Shown here: in pieces, positions 8,736 to 17,764 of the stretch | Layout: each line of letters opens with the position of its first letter | Position numbering within the stretch: the stretch's first letter is position 1 | From: Aureimonas fodinaquatilis | GTDB lineage: Bacteria; Pseudomonadota; Alphaproteobacteria; Rhizobiales; Rhizobiaceae | Assembly (NCBI RefSeq): GCF_008369445.1 | Contig: NZ_VTWH01000001.1 | Span: 434,001-498,000 of the forward strand | Direction of reading: 5' to 3' | Length of the DNA: 64,000 nt | The notes under the pieces: model-generated | What the model was told of the DNA's origin: nothing | The model's database searches: none | Seen by the model: only the letters and a program-made list of their open reading frames with translations | Program-made: the position numbers and the translations under genes

Positions 8736-9934
8736 TCGGGGCGATGTTCCGCGTTATGGCCCTTAGTGTTATCCGGGACCGGGGCGCGCTCGCGCTGGCA
8801 TTCCTTCTGCCACCGGTGATTTTCCTGATTTTTGCGGCAATATTTTCAAGTGCCAGCGGTGGCGATATCCGATTGCAGGTCGCTTTCGGTGCCTCCGGCC
8901 AAAGCGCATTTGCAGACCGGCTTGAAACGGCCCTGCGCGCCGAAAATGCCTTGCAGGTGTTGCCGGGCGTTTCAAGCAGCCGCGCAGCGGTTACCCAGTC
9001 TATTGAGAGCGGCCATGCAGATGCCGGGCTTTTCATTCAGGGTGGCCCGGACGCACAGGACACGGCTCCGCTGATCGTTCTGGTTGATCCCGGCAAGGTG
9101 CTGGCTGGCGCTATCCTGTCGGGCCGGCTGCAGCGCCTGATTGCAAGCGAGCTTCCAGACATCGCTCTGGCGCGCACGGCGGTAACCGTTGAGGCTCTGG
9201 CCGGAGGCTTCACCACCGAACAGAAAGCGCGCCTCGATGCGGCTCTGAGGGCTGTGGCAGACGAAGGCGGATCGATGGAAGGCGTGGCACCTCTCGTTTC
9301 AATCGAGGAGGTTGAGCCAGCGGGGCGGGCTTCCGCCACTATCAGCTATTACGCTGGCGCGGTTTCAATCCTGTTCCTGTTGTTTTCCTCGTTGCAGGGG
9401 GCGGCAACATTGATCGAGGAGCGCCATGCCGGCATTCTGGACCGCATTGCTGTTGGCCCTGCGGGCACCGATGTCGTTGTCATTGGCAAGTTTCTTTTTC
9501 TCACGGTTCAGGGGATCATCCAGGTCGCACTGATTTTTTCAGCCGCCGCCCTGATTCATGACCTCGACGTCACATCAAGATTCGGCGCCTGGTTCATCGT
9601 AACCCTTGCAGCCTCTGCCGCAGCCGCCGGTTTGGGCCTGGTCGTGGCGTCCGCTTGCACAAGCAAGCAACAGGCGCAGACAATCTCGACATTCGTGGTG
9701 CTTGTCAGTTCAGCACTTGGTGGTTCCATGGTGCCGCGTTTCATGATGTCGCCTTGGTTGCAGGATATCGGTTGGTTCACGCCGAACGCATGGGCCATCG
9801 AGTCGTATTACGGTATTCTGTGGCGCGGCGATTCGTTGAAGGAACTTCTGCCCGAGCTGTCTCTTTTGGCAGTTATGGCGGCAGCAACACTCTGCACGAG
9901 CGTCGTTGTATCGCGAAAGCGGCTGAGCCTTTAG
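8732..9934 (+). CDS. ABC-2 type exporter permease in carotenoid operon
   Basis: This 400-residue membrane subunit has the ABC-2 topology of YhhJ/DrrB-type exporters: one N-terminal helix (about residues 14-37), an extracytoplasmic domain of roughly 160 residues, then five helices from about residue 205 to the end. GAATLIEERHAGILDRI in the middle is the typical ABC-2 coupling region. The start overlaps the ATPase stop by 4 bp, and crtZ begins 17 bp after its stop, so the three are co-transcribed. It forms a half- or homodimeric exporter with the preceding ATPase. The carotenoid link is positional. Confidence 0.87.
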   Translation: MIGAMFRVMALSVIRDRGALALAFLLPPVIFLIFAAIFSSASGGDIRLQVAFGASGQSAFADRLETALRAENALQVLPGVSSSRAAVTQSIESGHADAGLFIQGGPDAQDTAPLIVLVDPGKVLAGAILSGRLQRLIASELPDIALARTAVTVEALAGGFTTEQKARLDAALRAVADEGGSMEGVAPLVSIEEVEPAGRASATISYYAGAVSILFLLFSSLQGAATLIEERHAGILDRIAVGPAGTDVVVIGKFLFLTVQGIIQVALIFSAAALIHDLDVTSRFGAWFIVTLAASAAAAGLGLVVASACTSKQQAQTISTFVVLVSSALGGSMVPRFMMSPWLQDIGWFTPNAWAIESYYGILWRGDSLKELLPELSLLAVMAAATLCTSVVVSRKRLSL

Positions 9935-9951
9935 AAGGCCGTGGAGGTCAC

Positions 9952-10479
9952 ATGGAAACAGTGCTGTCTTATCTGGTGCCGATCCTGCTGATCGTCGGTT
10001 CGGTCGTGTTCATGGAATGGTTTGCCACCTGGTCGCACAAGCACATCATGCACGGCTGGGGGTGGGGCTGGCACAAGTCGCACCATGAGCCGCATGATGA
10101 TGCGCTTGAAAAGAACGATTTATACGCCCTCGTGTTCGCAGGTGTCGCCATACTTCTGTTTCTCGCCGGAGAGTGGTGGAGGCCCCTGACATGGATAGGC
10201 CTTGGCGTAACAATCTACGGCTTCCTGTACTTCGTGCTGCATGACGGGCTGGTTCATCAGCGCTGGCCGTTCAAATACATTCCGCGAAAAGGCTATCTCA
10301 AGCGTGTCTACCAGGCGCACCGCATGCACCATGCGGTCAAGGGCAAGGAAGGCTGCGTGTCTTTCGGCTTTGTCTATGCACAGCCTGTCGACAAACTGGT
10401 CAAGCAGTTGCAGACAAACCGAAAGACCATCGACGAAACCGTTCTCGACAACGAAGACGAGCGCCCTGTTCTGCATTAA
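9952..10479 (+). CDS. crtZ: Beta-carotene 3-hydroxylase CrtZ
   Basis: This 175-residue non-heme di-iron membrane hydroxylase converts beta-carotene to zeaxanthin by way of beta-cryptoxanthin. The four histidine clusters of the fatty acid hydroxylase superfamily are intact: HKHIMHG, HKSHH, HDGLVHQRW and HRMHH. Two to three hydrophobic segments flank them. The ATG at 9952 has GGAGG just upstream; the frame is open further left, but that part is out of frame with the ABC permease and has no coding look. It is the last gene of the rightward operon and converges with crtB. Confidence 0.93.
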   Translation: METVLSYLVPILLIVGSVVFMEWFATWSHKHIMHGWGWGWHKSHHEPHDDALEKNDLYALVFAGVAILLFLAGEWWRPLTWIGLGVTIYGFLYFVLHDGLVHQRWPFKYIPRKGYLKRVYQAHRMHHAVKGKEGCVSFGFVYAQPVDKLVKQLQTNRKTIDETVLDNEDERPVLH

Positions 10480-10533
10480 GGCAACTCGCATTGAAACCCA
10501 GCCATTTCAACGGCAGAAAAAAGCGTTGATGCG

Positions 10534-11460
10534 TCAGACTGGTCGCTGCCAAAGACCTTCGCGCGGGGGCGGGTTTCGATAAAATCGCGTGGCCGCTATA
10601 TCGCCCAGCCCTGCGGCCAGCAGCAGAATCTTGTCGTTTCTCGTTGTCGAAACACGCTGCTCCCATGCTTCAGGACCGCCCTTGCGCAGCTTTTCACCTA
10701 TGGCGCGGTAAACCCGCCGCGCTGCGGCAATTGCCCAGGCAGAACGTGGCGGCAGTGCCGATATTCCCGCATAGGCGGACGTATAGTAGCCTTCCGCAAG
10801 ATCGAGCAGATCCAGCGCAGCCGCATGCAGGCTGGGCCATTGTCCCCGATCATCAGGCGTTATTTTTGTGATGCCGTGACGCAGGAGCACGTCTTCCGGA
10901 ACATAGACGCGGCCTGCGCGCGCATCGTCAATCACATCGCGGGCGATATTGGTAAGCTGGAAGGCAAGGCCCAGGTCACACGCGCGGTCGAGCACGGCTC
11001 TGTCGCGAACGCCCATGATCATCGCCATCATCACCCCGACAACGCCGGCGACGTGATAGCAATATTCCAGCGTCTCATCGATTGTGCGGTACTGCCGGTC
11101 TTCGACATCCATCGCAAAACCGGTCAGAAGCTCCTGCGGGTGGCGGTGCGGAATATCATGCCGCGTCACAACCCGTTGCAAAGCCTCAAAAATATAGTCA
11201 CCTGAGGCTTGGCCGGAAAGAGCGGCGTCCGTTTGCTCCCGCAATTCGTCAAGGCGCCTTTTCTGTCCTTCACGAAAATCCTCCGCCTGGCCATGACCGG
11301 CAATCTGCCCGTCAATGACGTCATCGCAGTGGCGGCACCAGGCATACAGCATCACGGCATCTTGCCGCGTTTCGCGCTGGAAAAGCCGGGCAGCGGCAGC
11401 AAAACTTTGCGAGCCCTTTGCAATTGCGTGTTCGCTGCGTTCAACGACCGTGTCACTCAT
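10534..11460 (-). CDS. crtB: Phytoene synthase CrtB
   Basis: This 308-residue head-to-head prenyl synthase condenses two GGPP to phytoene. The first Asp-rich motif (CDDVID, near residue 45) and the second (NIARDVIDDARAGRVYVPED) are both intact, as is the CYHVAG stretch. It is the last gene of the crtY-crtI-crtB operon and its ATG overlaps the crtI stop (ATGA), indicating translational coupling. The length is normal for the family. Confidence 0.94.
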   Translation of the reverse strand: MSDTVVERSEHAIAKGSQSFAAAARLFQRETRQDAVMLYAWCRHCDDVIDGQIAGHGQAEDFREGQKRRLDELREQTDAALSGQASGDYIFEALQRVVTRHDIPHRHPQELLTGFAMDVEDRQYRTIDETLEYCYHVAGVVGVMMAMIMGVRDRAVLDRACDLGLAFQLTNIARDVIDDARAGRVYVPEDVLLRHGITKITPDDRGQWPSLHAAALDLLDLAEGYYTSAYAGISALPPRSAWAIAAARRVYRAIGEKLRKGGPEAWEQRVSTTRNDKILLLAAGLGDIAATRFYRNPPPREGLWQRPV

Positions 11461-12947
11461 TGGTGCGCATCCGCAATCATCAACCCGGCCGTTGCCTTTG
11501 CAGAGCCGACAACGCCAGGAATGCCAGCGCCGGGATGAGTGCCGGCCCCGACGATGTAGAGGTTGGGGTAGACGTCGTCTCGATTGTGCGGCCGGAACCA
11601 GGCGCTTTGTGTCAGGATTGGCTCAATTGAAAACGCCGAACCCAGATGCGCGTTGAGTTCATCGCGAAAGTTAAACGGGGTAAAATGCCGAACCGTCACG
11701 AGATCGTCGAGCAACCCCGGAATATAGCGGTCGTTGAGGTATTTGAGAATCCGGTCGCGGTAAAGTGGGCCCTCCACATCCCAGTCAATGTCCACATTGC
11801 CGAGATGCGGCACCGGAGACAAAACGTAGTAGGCGCTGTGTCCGGGTGGCGCCAGGCTGTCGTCGGTCACCGACGGCGCGTGAAGATAGAGCGAGAAATC
11901 ATCTGCAAGGCTATGACCCTTGAAAATCTGATCGATCAATTCGCGGTAGCGCGCGCCAAAAAGCACCATGTGATGCTTGAGTTCAGGGTGCTGCCTGCGA
12001 AGGCCGAAATAGATCACGAAAAGCGACATCGAGTGGCGTTTCGCGCCCAGCTTTCGGCCGTTTGCATCACCTCTGGCTGTGCCCCGGAGCAAGTGCCGGT
12101 AAGTGTGCACAACATCGGCGTTCGACGCAATCTGGTCGAATCTCATGATCTGCCCATCGCCCAGCGCAAGGCCCGTTACACGTCCCTCACTTTCCATCAT
12201 GCGGTCGATTTCGGCATTCAGATGCAGCCTGCCTCCCAGTTCCTCGAAAAGCCGAACCATTGCGGCGATCAGCGCGCCGGTGCCGCCTTTGGCAAACCAG
12301 ACACCTCCCTTGCGCTCAAGCGCATGGATCAGCGCATAGATGGAAGATGTGTCGAAAGGATTGCCACCAACGAGCAGGGAATGGAAGCTGAAGGCCTGGC
12401 GCAACTGCTCGTCGCGGATGAACTGGCTGACCTTGGCATAAACACTGCGATAGCTTTCCAGCCGCATAAGTTGCGGTGCGGCTTTGAGCATCGATCCGAC
12501 GTTGAGAAAAGGCACGGTTCCGAGCTTTTCGTAGCCTTCGCGGTAAACATCCGTCGAATAAGCAAGGAAACGCCGGTAGCCTTCCACATCATCGGGAGAC
12601 TTTGCGCCGATCTGGCGATCCAGCGCATCCTGATCGTCTGCATAGTCGAAGCGAAACCCGTCTTCCCAGCAAAGCTGATAGAAGGGGGTTACAGGCAACA
12701 GCGTTGTGTAGTCGCAAAGGCGTCTGCCCGAAAGTGCCCATAATTGCTCAAGGCAATCCGGATCCGTTATCACCGTGGGGCCGGCATCAAAGGTGAAGCC
12801 TTCGTCCTGATAGACATAAGCGCGGCCGCCCGGCTTGTCTCTTTTTTCAAACACGGTTGTCTGAATGCCTGCGCTCTGCAGGCGTATGGCCAAAGCAAGC
12901 CCGCCAAAGCCAGCTCCGATAACCGCTGCGGTCCTTGTCTTGCTCAC
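11457..12947 (-). CDS. crtI: Phytoene desaturase CrtI
   Basis: This 496-residue FAD-dependent desaturase would carry out four desaturations of phytoene to lycopene. The N-terminal dinucleotide fold (AAVIGAGFGGLALAIRLQ) and the C-terminal CrtI signature (IVGAGTHPGAGIPGVVGSAK) are both complete. It overlaps crtY upstream and crtB downstream by 4 bp each. The four-step product is inferred from the presence of a lycopene cyclase and hydroxylase in the cluster. Confidence 0.94.
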   Translation of the reverse strand: MSKTRTAAVIGAGFGGLALAIRLQSAGIQTTVFEKRDKPGGRAYVYQDEGFTFDAGPTVITDPDCLEQLWALSGRRLCDYTTLLPVTPFYQLCWEDGFRFDYADDQDALDRQIGAKSPDDVEGYRRFLAYSTDVYREGYEKLGTVPFLNVGSMLKAAPQLMRLESYRSVYAKVSQFIRDEQLRQAFSFHSLLVGGNPFDTSSIYALIHALERKGGVWFAKGGTGALIAAMVRLFEELGGRLHLNAEIDRMMESEGRVTGLALGDGQIMRFDQIASNADVVHTYRHLLRGTARGDANGRKLGAKRHSMSLFVIYFGLRRQHPELKHHMVLFGARYRELIDQIFKGHSLADDFSLYLHAPSVTDDSLAPPGHSAYYVLSPVPHLGNVDIDWDVEGPLYRDRILKYLNDRYIPGLLDDLVTVRHFTPFNFRDELNAHLGSAFSIEPILTQSAWFRPHNRDDVYPNLYIVGAGTHPGAGIPGVVGSAKATAGLMIADAHQ

Positions 12948-14155
12948 GCTTTCTCCGGGTTCAGTAAGGGTGCCTCGCGCAGACAGGCGATGGCTTTGTG
13001 CAGTGGAACGGGTGGCTTGCCGGTCAGAATACGGGCCATGTCAGCCGCCGTGCTTTCTCCCGCATAAAATCGCTCGATCAGGTTCTGGCTGAGCCGGTAG
13101 AACCTTTGCAGAACGAGGTGGCGGCGGTCGGGCTGTGCCGCGCGGAACAGCATCCGGTTGAGCAGCCGATAGAAACGCTGGCGGCGATGCCTCTGCAAAG
13201 CGTGAATCCTGATTTTCGATGCCAGAACAGCGCTGTCGACAGGCCAGCTTTCTGCCACCAGATTGGCAAGCCTCACCGCATCGGGAAGGCTGTAGCCGGT
13301 TGTTGGATGAAACAGAGCGGCCCGCATGCCTGCCTGGGGCACATCGCGCGGTGCCTCGGACCAGAACCTCTCTGCATCATGGGCCAGCGCAATGGGAAGG
13401 ACACCGCTCTCGCGCCGGACCACCGTCTTGATGACCCATCCTCTCCTCGCGGCATATGCATGGATTTGGCTTATGATCTCCTGCTCATCAAGAGCTCCCC
13501 CATCCGCATAGCGCGTATCTTCGATCAGAATGCGGGTGGGTGAAAAGGGAAGGAGATAAACAAACCGGTAGCCGTCAATCTGGTCTACCGAAGCGTCCAT
13601 GACGACAGGATTTTCAACACCGTGCGGGGAGAGTGTTTCGACCTCAAGGCCGACGAACTTTTGATAGCCGAGCGCAATCGCGCTGCTTTTGCGCATGCCG
13701 CGCGCATCAATGACGCAGTCCGCCGTGAAACTTTCGCCGGTTTCAAGAACCACGCCCTTGGCGTTGATCGTTGCAACCGGAGAGTTGAGCCTGATGCTGA
13801 CGTTTGACAGACGTTCCATTGCGGCAAGCATCGAGGCGCTTGTCAGCGAGGCATAACCGGATGAAAGATGCCGCTCGAAGTCACGAAAACGCACAGTCTG
13901 ACCCGCCCATCGATGTGCAATCAGCGGCCCGATCAACTCACTGTCTGCCGGGGTAATGTCAGCCTGGTGAAATGACCATGTATGCTCGCCGAATGGAGCG
14001 CTGGCCGCCTCGAAAATGATAATGTCAATGTCGGGAAAACCAGCCAGCCGCTGGGCAATAAGACCGGCAGCAAGCCCCGCGCCGGCGATGAGCAGTTGCT
14101 GACGACGCTCTCCTGAAATCAGCAAGCCAACCACCCCTTGAAGTGTGAGTCTCAT
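12944..14155 (-). CDS. crtY: Lycopene beta-cyclase CrtY
   Basis: This flavoprotein cyclises both ends of lycopene to give beta-carotene. Recognisable parts are the N-terminal LLIAGAGLAAGLIAQRL nucleotide-binding fold, GEHTWSFHQ, the LPFSPTRILIEDTRYADG block and FHPTTGYSLPDAV. The ATG at 14155 gives 403 residues, slightly longer than usual. The longer frame to 14239 adds a segment with no family likeness, and a start nearer the LLIAGAGL motif is also possible, so the N-terminus is uncertain. It is the first gene of the crtY-crtI-crtB operon. Confidence 0.9.
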   Translation of the reverse strand: MRLTLQGVVGLLISGERRQQLLIAGAGLAAGLIAQRLAGFPDIDIIIFEAASAPFGEHTWSFHQADITPADSELIGPLIAHRWAGQTVRFRDFERHLSSGYASLTSASMLAAMERLSNVSIRLNSPVATINAKGVVLETGESFTADCVIDARGMRKSSAIALGYQKFVGLEVETLSPHGVENPVVMDASVDQIDGYRFVYLLPFSPTRILIEDTRYADGGALDEQEIISQIHAYAARRGWVIKTVVRRESGVLPIALAHDAERFWSEAPRDVPQAGMRAALFHPTTGYSLPDAVRLANLVAESWPVDSAVLASKIRIHALQRHRRQRFYRLLNRMLFRAAQPDRRHLVLQRFYRLSQNLIERFYAGESTAADMARILTGKPPVPLHKAIACLREAPLLNPEKA

Positions 14156-14407
14156 GCGGCAATTGACCGCCCTCGGAAATGAACGCTCACTCCGGGAATT
14201 TGTTGCGCTGACCAGTGAAGACGAGGACTGGCCCGGCAACTCCCGGGCACTGACGATTTTGCGCTGCTATACCAGAACAAGCGGGCAGACGAAACCGGCT
14301 GCCTTAACACGTCCTGTTGAGCGGAGCAGACAGACAAAGTCCCTCGCACCAAGGTTTGCCGTTTTCGTGGCGTCTTATGGGAAAGACAACGAAATCTGGA
14401 GACACTG
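14156..14407. other. Intergenic region upstream of crtY and the 14408 gene
   Basis: This 252-bp non-coding stretch separates divergent genes and should hold the crtYIB promoter and that of the secreted protein. No clear -35/-10 pair or palindrome stood out, and the short reading frames across it look non-coding. Confidence 0.4.
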
Positions 14408-14995
14408 ATGCGCTTGCCACTTGTTTTTGCTTTTGCTCTGGCCGCAACACCGGCTTTGGCTGATGACGACCTTGCTGCACAGATAGACATGGTTGCTCCG
14501 CACCTGGCCAGCGGTCAACTTGCGGAACTGGGCGGTCCGGAGGCCGCGGAAGCCATTGTGGCGGGCATGGACGGCCGCTGGTTCACGCTGAAAACCACCG
14601 TGCGCAACTGGGAGGGAGACGGACCCGCAGATCGTGACAGCCTGACCAGAACCATTGAACGGACCTGTTCTGACACCTGGGAAAACATAGTGACGCATCA
14701 GGTCACCGGACCCGGTACATTCATCGTGTCGCAGCAAAGCCCTGAGGGTAAGGACCACGGCACCTTCGAAGTGGTCCCCGTGGCCAATGAAGCGCGCACC
14801 TTCAAGCCTTCCATAACGGATGAGGCAATTCTGGCCATGCTGGAACTGGAAGACGCGACGAAGGTGGATCAGGACAAAGCCTTGTCCGAGGTGCGCCAAA
14901 CGCTGGATCAAACCGTGCAGATCTGGCGTCCAACTCCTGATCTCATGGTCAACTCCAGCGCAAAGGGTATCGAAGTCTGGGGGCGCTGCCCATGA
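14408..14995 (+). CDS. Secreted protein of unknown function
   Basis: This 195-residue protein has a clear Sec signal peptide (about residues 1-18, ending TPALA before DDD), so it is probably periplasmic. The mature part is acidic and mixed alpha/beta in look, with two cysteines (TCSDTW and the C-terminal WGRCP) that could form a disulfide. I do not recognise a family. It lies directly upstream of an ECF sigma factor locus on the same strand, with 157 bp between, and may be a regulon member or a periplasmic sensor partner. That link is positional only. Confidence 0.7.
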   Translation: MRLPLVFAFALAATPALADDDLAAQIDMVAPHLASGQLAELGGPEAAEAIVAGMDGRWFTLKTTVRNWEGDGPADRDSLTRTIERTCSDTWENIVTHQVTGPGTFIVSQQSPEGKDHGTFEVVPVANEARTFKPSITDEAILAMLELEDATKVDQDKALSEVRQTLDQTVQIWRPTPDLMVNSSAKGIEVWGRCP

Positions 14996-15044
14996 CGTCA
15001 TCAGTTTAACATGTCCATGGGCAGGCCTGCCGACCATCAGAACT

Positions 15045-15071
15045 GGAAACCCCCTTGGCTGCCCAAACGTT
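15045..15071 (+). promoter_or_regulatory. Possible ECF-type promoter upstream of the sigma factor gene
   Basis: GGAAAC at 15045-15050 and CGTT at 15068-15071 are separated by 17 bp. This resembles the GGAAC-N16/17-CGTT pattern of alphaproteobacterial ECF promoters. It sits about 80 bp before the sigma factor start, as expected for autoregulation. A 12-bp palindrome GGCAGGCCTGCC lies just upstream (15020-15031). The match is short and could be chance. Confidence 0.35.
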
Positions 15072-15152
15072 ACTGATTTGAATAAAGGACTTGATCACAA
15101 CATTAACTCAACGATAGGTTGCGTCTGGATTGTCGCGTAACTCTTGGGTTTC

Positions 15153-15734
15153 ATGAACATAGCGAACCGTTCCGCTGAAACGCCCGGTGCGCCGGCCGCA
15201 ACGCCTGATAGAAACACAGGCCCCACGGCGGAGCTGGTGCGTCTTGCACAGGCAGGCGATGTCGCTGCGTTCGAGCGTCTGGTCGCACTTCAGTACAGTT
15301 TCATTTTCAAGACAGCTTATCGGTGGCTTGGGCATCGCAGCGATGCGGAAGATGTGACACAGACGGTTTGCATGCGGCTTGCCAACGGGTTGAAAAGTTT
15401 CGACTGGCGGGCAAGCTTCACGAGTTGGCTCTACCGGATCACGCTTAACGCCGTGCATGACGTTCAGCGATCGAACCAGCGGCGACAGCGACTGGAATCG
15501 GAAATGTCGTTTGAGATCAACGATGCAAGCCCACCAACGCAGGAGGACCAGCTTGCTCTGAATGCGCTGTGGCAGGTGGTCAGGGAGTTGCCCGACAAAC
15601 AACGTGATGCTGTGCTTCTGGTCTATGGCGAACATATGAGCCATGCCGAAGCCGCAAAAATTATGGGTTGCAAGGACGTGACGGTTGCATGGCACATCCA
15701 CAATGCGCGAAAGGCGCTTAAGGATAGATTATGA
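15153..15734 (+). CDS. ECF family RNA polymerase sigma factor
   Basis: This 193-residue extracytoplasmic-function sigma factor has region 2 (about residues 25-95, with YRWLGHRSDAEDVTQTV and FTSWLYRITLNAVHD) and region 4 (about 135-190, with LPDKQRDAVLLVYGEHMSH and a helix-turn-helix ending WHIHNARKAL). The ATG at 15153 is preferred over the TTG at 15144. Its stop overlaps the next gene by 4 bp, the usual arrangement of a sigma and its cognate antagonist. A GGAAAC/CGTT promoter-like element lies upstream. The signal is unknown. Confidence 0.9.
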   Translation: MNIANRSAETPGAPAATPDRNTGPTAELVRLAQAGDVAAFERLVALQYSFIFKTAYRWLGHRSDAEDVTQTVCMRLANGLKSFDWRASFTSWLYRITLNAVHDVQRSNQRRQRLESEMSFEINDASPPTQEDQLALNALWQVVRELPDKQRDAVLLVYGEHMSHAEAAKIMGCKDVTVAWHIHNARKALKDRL

Positions 15735-16495
15735 CCGGCGAAGACAAAGATCACTTTGAGCGCTTGTCGCAGCTTGCGCCGCCGGAGCCTGACCCTGAAA
15801 AGATCAAGGCCACCGTGGCCATGAGCGGTCGTGCATTTGCACAAGGAACAGGAAAGAAGGCCAAGCCGGCGAAAAAGGGCTGGCTGGAGACTTTGCTGCC
15901 TGGACGGGGCTGGCTGATACCGGCTTCGGGACTGGCCGGAGTTTTGCTGGTTGCTGCCGTGACCGTGCCGATGATGCTGGACCAGACGGGCCAAAGTTTC
16001 GAGGCTGCCCGTGACATGCCCATGCCCGCGCCATCGGTAGCTGAAGGCCCGCGCAGCAGTGCGGGCCCGGGTGCCGGAACGCGCATGGGGTCCATGCCGC
16101 AACGACAACGGCAGGGCCTGCCCCTGGATATGCGCAGCGACGCTGAAGTGCAGACGTATGATTTCGACGGGCTTGAGATTCTGTCACGCAGCGTGCCCGA
16201 GGAGTTTGGTCTCTACCTCGTTAACAACGGTGTCGAGCGGGAGTTTGACCGTCGCGCCAAAGAGGCATCGGAGCAGATTGTGCTGACAGATGCCTTCATG
16301 CGCGAGGGCGCGACTGGTGAATACAGCAGGGCGCTGTTTGTCCGGTCGGGCTATGATGATGGTCCGCAGCAATGGGATGCGTTCATCGACAACGGATCAG
16401 GGTTTGCGATTTCGGGCCGGCTTTCTGTGGCCGTGCACGACGCAAATGATCGCGCCGATGTTCTTGCCAGGCTGGCAGAGGCGGGCGGGAGCTGA
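15731..16495 (+). CDS. Membrane-anchored putative anti-sigma factor
   Basis: This 254-residue protein overlaps the ECF sigma gene by 4 bp. A soluble N-terminus of about 58 residues, rich in charged residues, is followed by one transmembrane helix (about 60-83, LIPASGLAGVLLVAAVTVPMM), a Pro/Ala/Gly/Met-rich linker (about 90-130) and a periplasmic domain. That is the topology of a transmembrane anti-sigma factor. No zinc-binding HxxxCxxC motif is present in the cytoplasmic part, and I do not recognise a named family, so the role rests on topology and coupling to the sigma gene. Confidence 0.65.
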   Translation: MTGEDKDHFERLSQLAPPEPDPEKIKATVAMSGRAFAQGTGKKAKPAKKGWLETLLPGRGWLIPASGLAGVLLVAAVTVPMMLDQTGQSFEAARDMPMPAPSVAEGPRSSAGPGAGTRMGSMPQRQRQGLPLDMRSDAEVQTYDFDGLEILSRSVPEEFGLYLVNNGVEREFDRRAKEASEQIVLTDAFMREGATGEYSRALFVRSGYDDGPQQWDAFIDNGSGFAISGRLSVAVHDANDRADVLARLAEAGGS

Positions 16496-16559
16496 AACTG
16501 GTTTTCAGCCCACGCTGACAATCACCTGACCCTTGCCAGATATGCCGTGCAGAACGCCG

Positions 16560-17690
16560 CTATTGCGCGCTTTCTCCAATTTGCAAAACATTGAACTGGC
16601 GTTTCATGAATGCGTTGAACATGGCTTTTGCATGCGGGTTGGAATCCGGTTCGGCGTTCTGCGCTTCGACACTGACCGCAGCCGCACACAATCCGTCAAC
16701 GCCTTCGCGCGTTCCAGTTCGGATAGCGGCTGCACCACTGTCGGCCATGGTGCCCTGCCAGCGCGCTTCAATCAGATGTGTGGCGGTCTCGGCTGTTTCG
16801 CAGTCAGAATAGATCAGCGTCATAACCAGTTCCGGGCGTTCGTTCTGCACATCGGCTATGATGCCGCCGAAATAAGGCGGTATGCCCTGACCGGCCTCTT
16901 TCAGACTGGCTTCCAACTGGCTGCGAAGTTCGCTCATGTCGGTGCTGCCGGACAAGGCAATGGAACCGAAATCGCCCCCTTGCAGGCCAAAGGTTGGCGA
17001 AATCAGCATGGCTTGCACGACTAAGCCTGCATTGGTGATGGCATCCAGTGAGCCAAGCGCCGTGGCCACAACCGGATGGTCGCTGGCATTCTCACCGTCT
17101 TTCAGGAAAAATTCCACGGCTTGAGGAATGCCCGACTGCACAAGCCCATTGCCCGTTTGTCCGACGAAGGTTGCCCGCCCCAACTCATCGCGCCATGGAT
17201 TGCCGATCTGGCGAGCCCGAAGATTGGCCGCCATGGGTTCGCCATTGCCGATGACGCCCGCGGACCCCACTGGCTCGAAATCAGCGTCGGACAACGCTTC
17301 CAGAAGACCGGTGACGGTTGCCTCATCATTCAGGCCCCACACGCTGATCATCTGTGGCGGCACGCCCATGCCGGCAAAATAGCGAACCTTTGCAAGCTCG
17401 ATGCCGGAATTGCCTTCCCAGGTTTCAACGCTGGCCATTGTCAGCGGCTTCACGGCACCGATTGCGCCAAAGGCCATTCGCTGATGTGCAAAGCCATGCT
17501 CCGAGCCGATATGCTGCCCGATGGCCTGCAATGCTTCCATGTTGACAAAATAGGCCTGCACGGGCTCGGGGTTGGTGACGATCACCTGCGGAAATTTGCT
17601 GAAAGCATCACTGAGTGCATCAGCGCCTGCTGCAAGAGCGACCGGGCTGGACGCAAGAACGAGAGCCGAAGCCAGACAGAGGGAGCGCAT
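16560..17690 (-). CDS. Secreted protein of unknown function
   Basis: This 376-residue protein starts at the ATG at 17690, which has AAAGGA 6 bp upstream. A Sec signal peptide of about 20 residues (ending PVALA) precedes a mature protein with alternating hydrophobic strands and two late cysteines. The mature protein looks like a periplasmic globular domain; I do not recognise it. It lies 74 bp downstream of the DUF4139 gene on the same strand and converges with the anti-sigma gene. Co-transcription with the DUF4139 gene is likely. Confidence 0.65.
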   Translation of the reverse strand: MRSLCLASALVLASSPVALAAGADALSDAFSKFPQVIVTNPEPVQAYFVNMEALQAIGQHIGSEHGFAHQRMAFGAIGAVKPLTMASVETWEGNSGIELAKVRYFAGMGVPPQMISVWGLNDEATVTGLLEALSDADFEPVGSAGVIGNGEPMAANLRARQIGNPWRDELGRATFVGQTGNGLVQSGIPQAVEFFLKDGENASDHPVVATALGSLDAITNAGLVVQAMLISPTFGLQGGDFGSIALSGSTDMSELRSQLEASLKEAGQGIPPYFGGIIADVQNERPELVMTLIYSDCETAETATHLIEARWQGTMADSGAAAIRTGTREGVDGLCAAAVSVEAQNAEPDSNPHAKAMFNAFMKRQFNVLQIGESAQ

Positions 17691-17764
17691 GAAATATCCT
17701 TTGTGCATGTCGTTTGAGGGTGTGAGTCAGCCGGTGGCATTTCTACAGCGAACCGGCCTTTTTC

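Noticed and set aside
11646-12743. 365-codon open frame on the plus strand
   Set aside because: It is antisense to crtI, which has complete family motifs. No ribosome-binding site or domain supports it.
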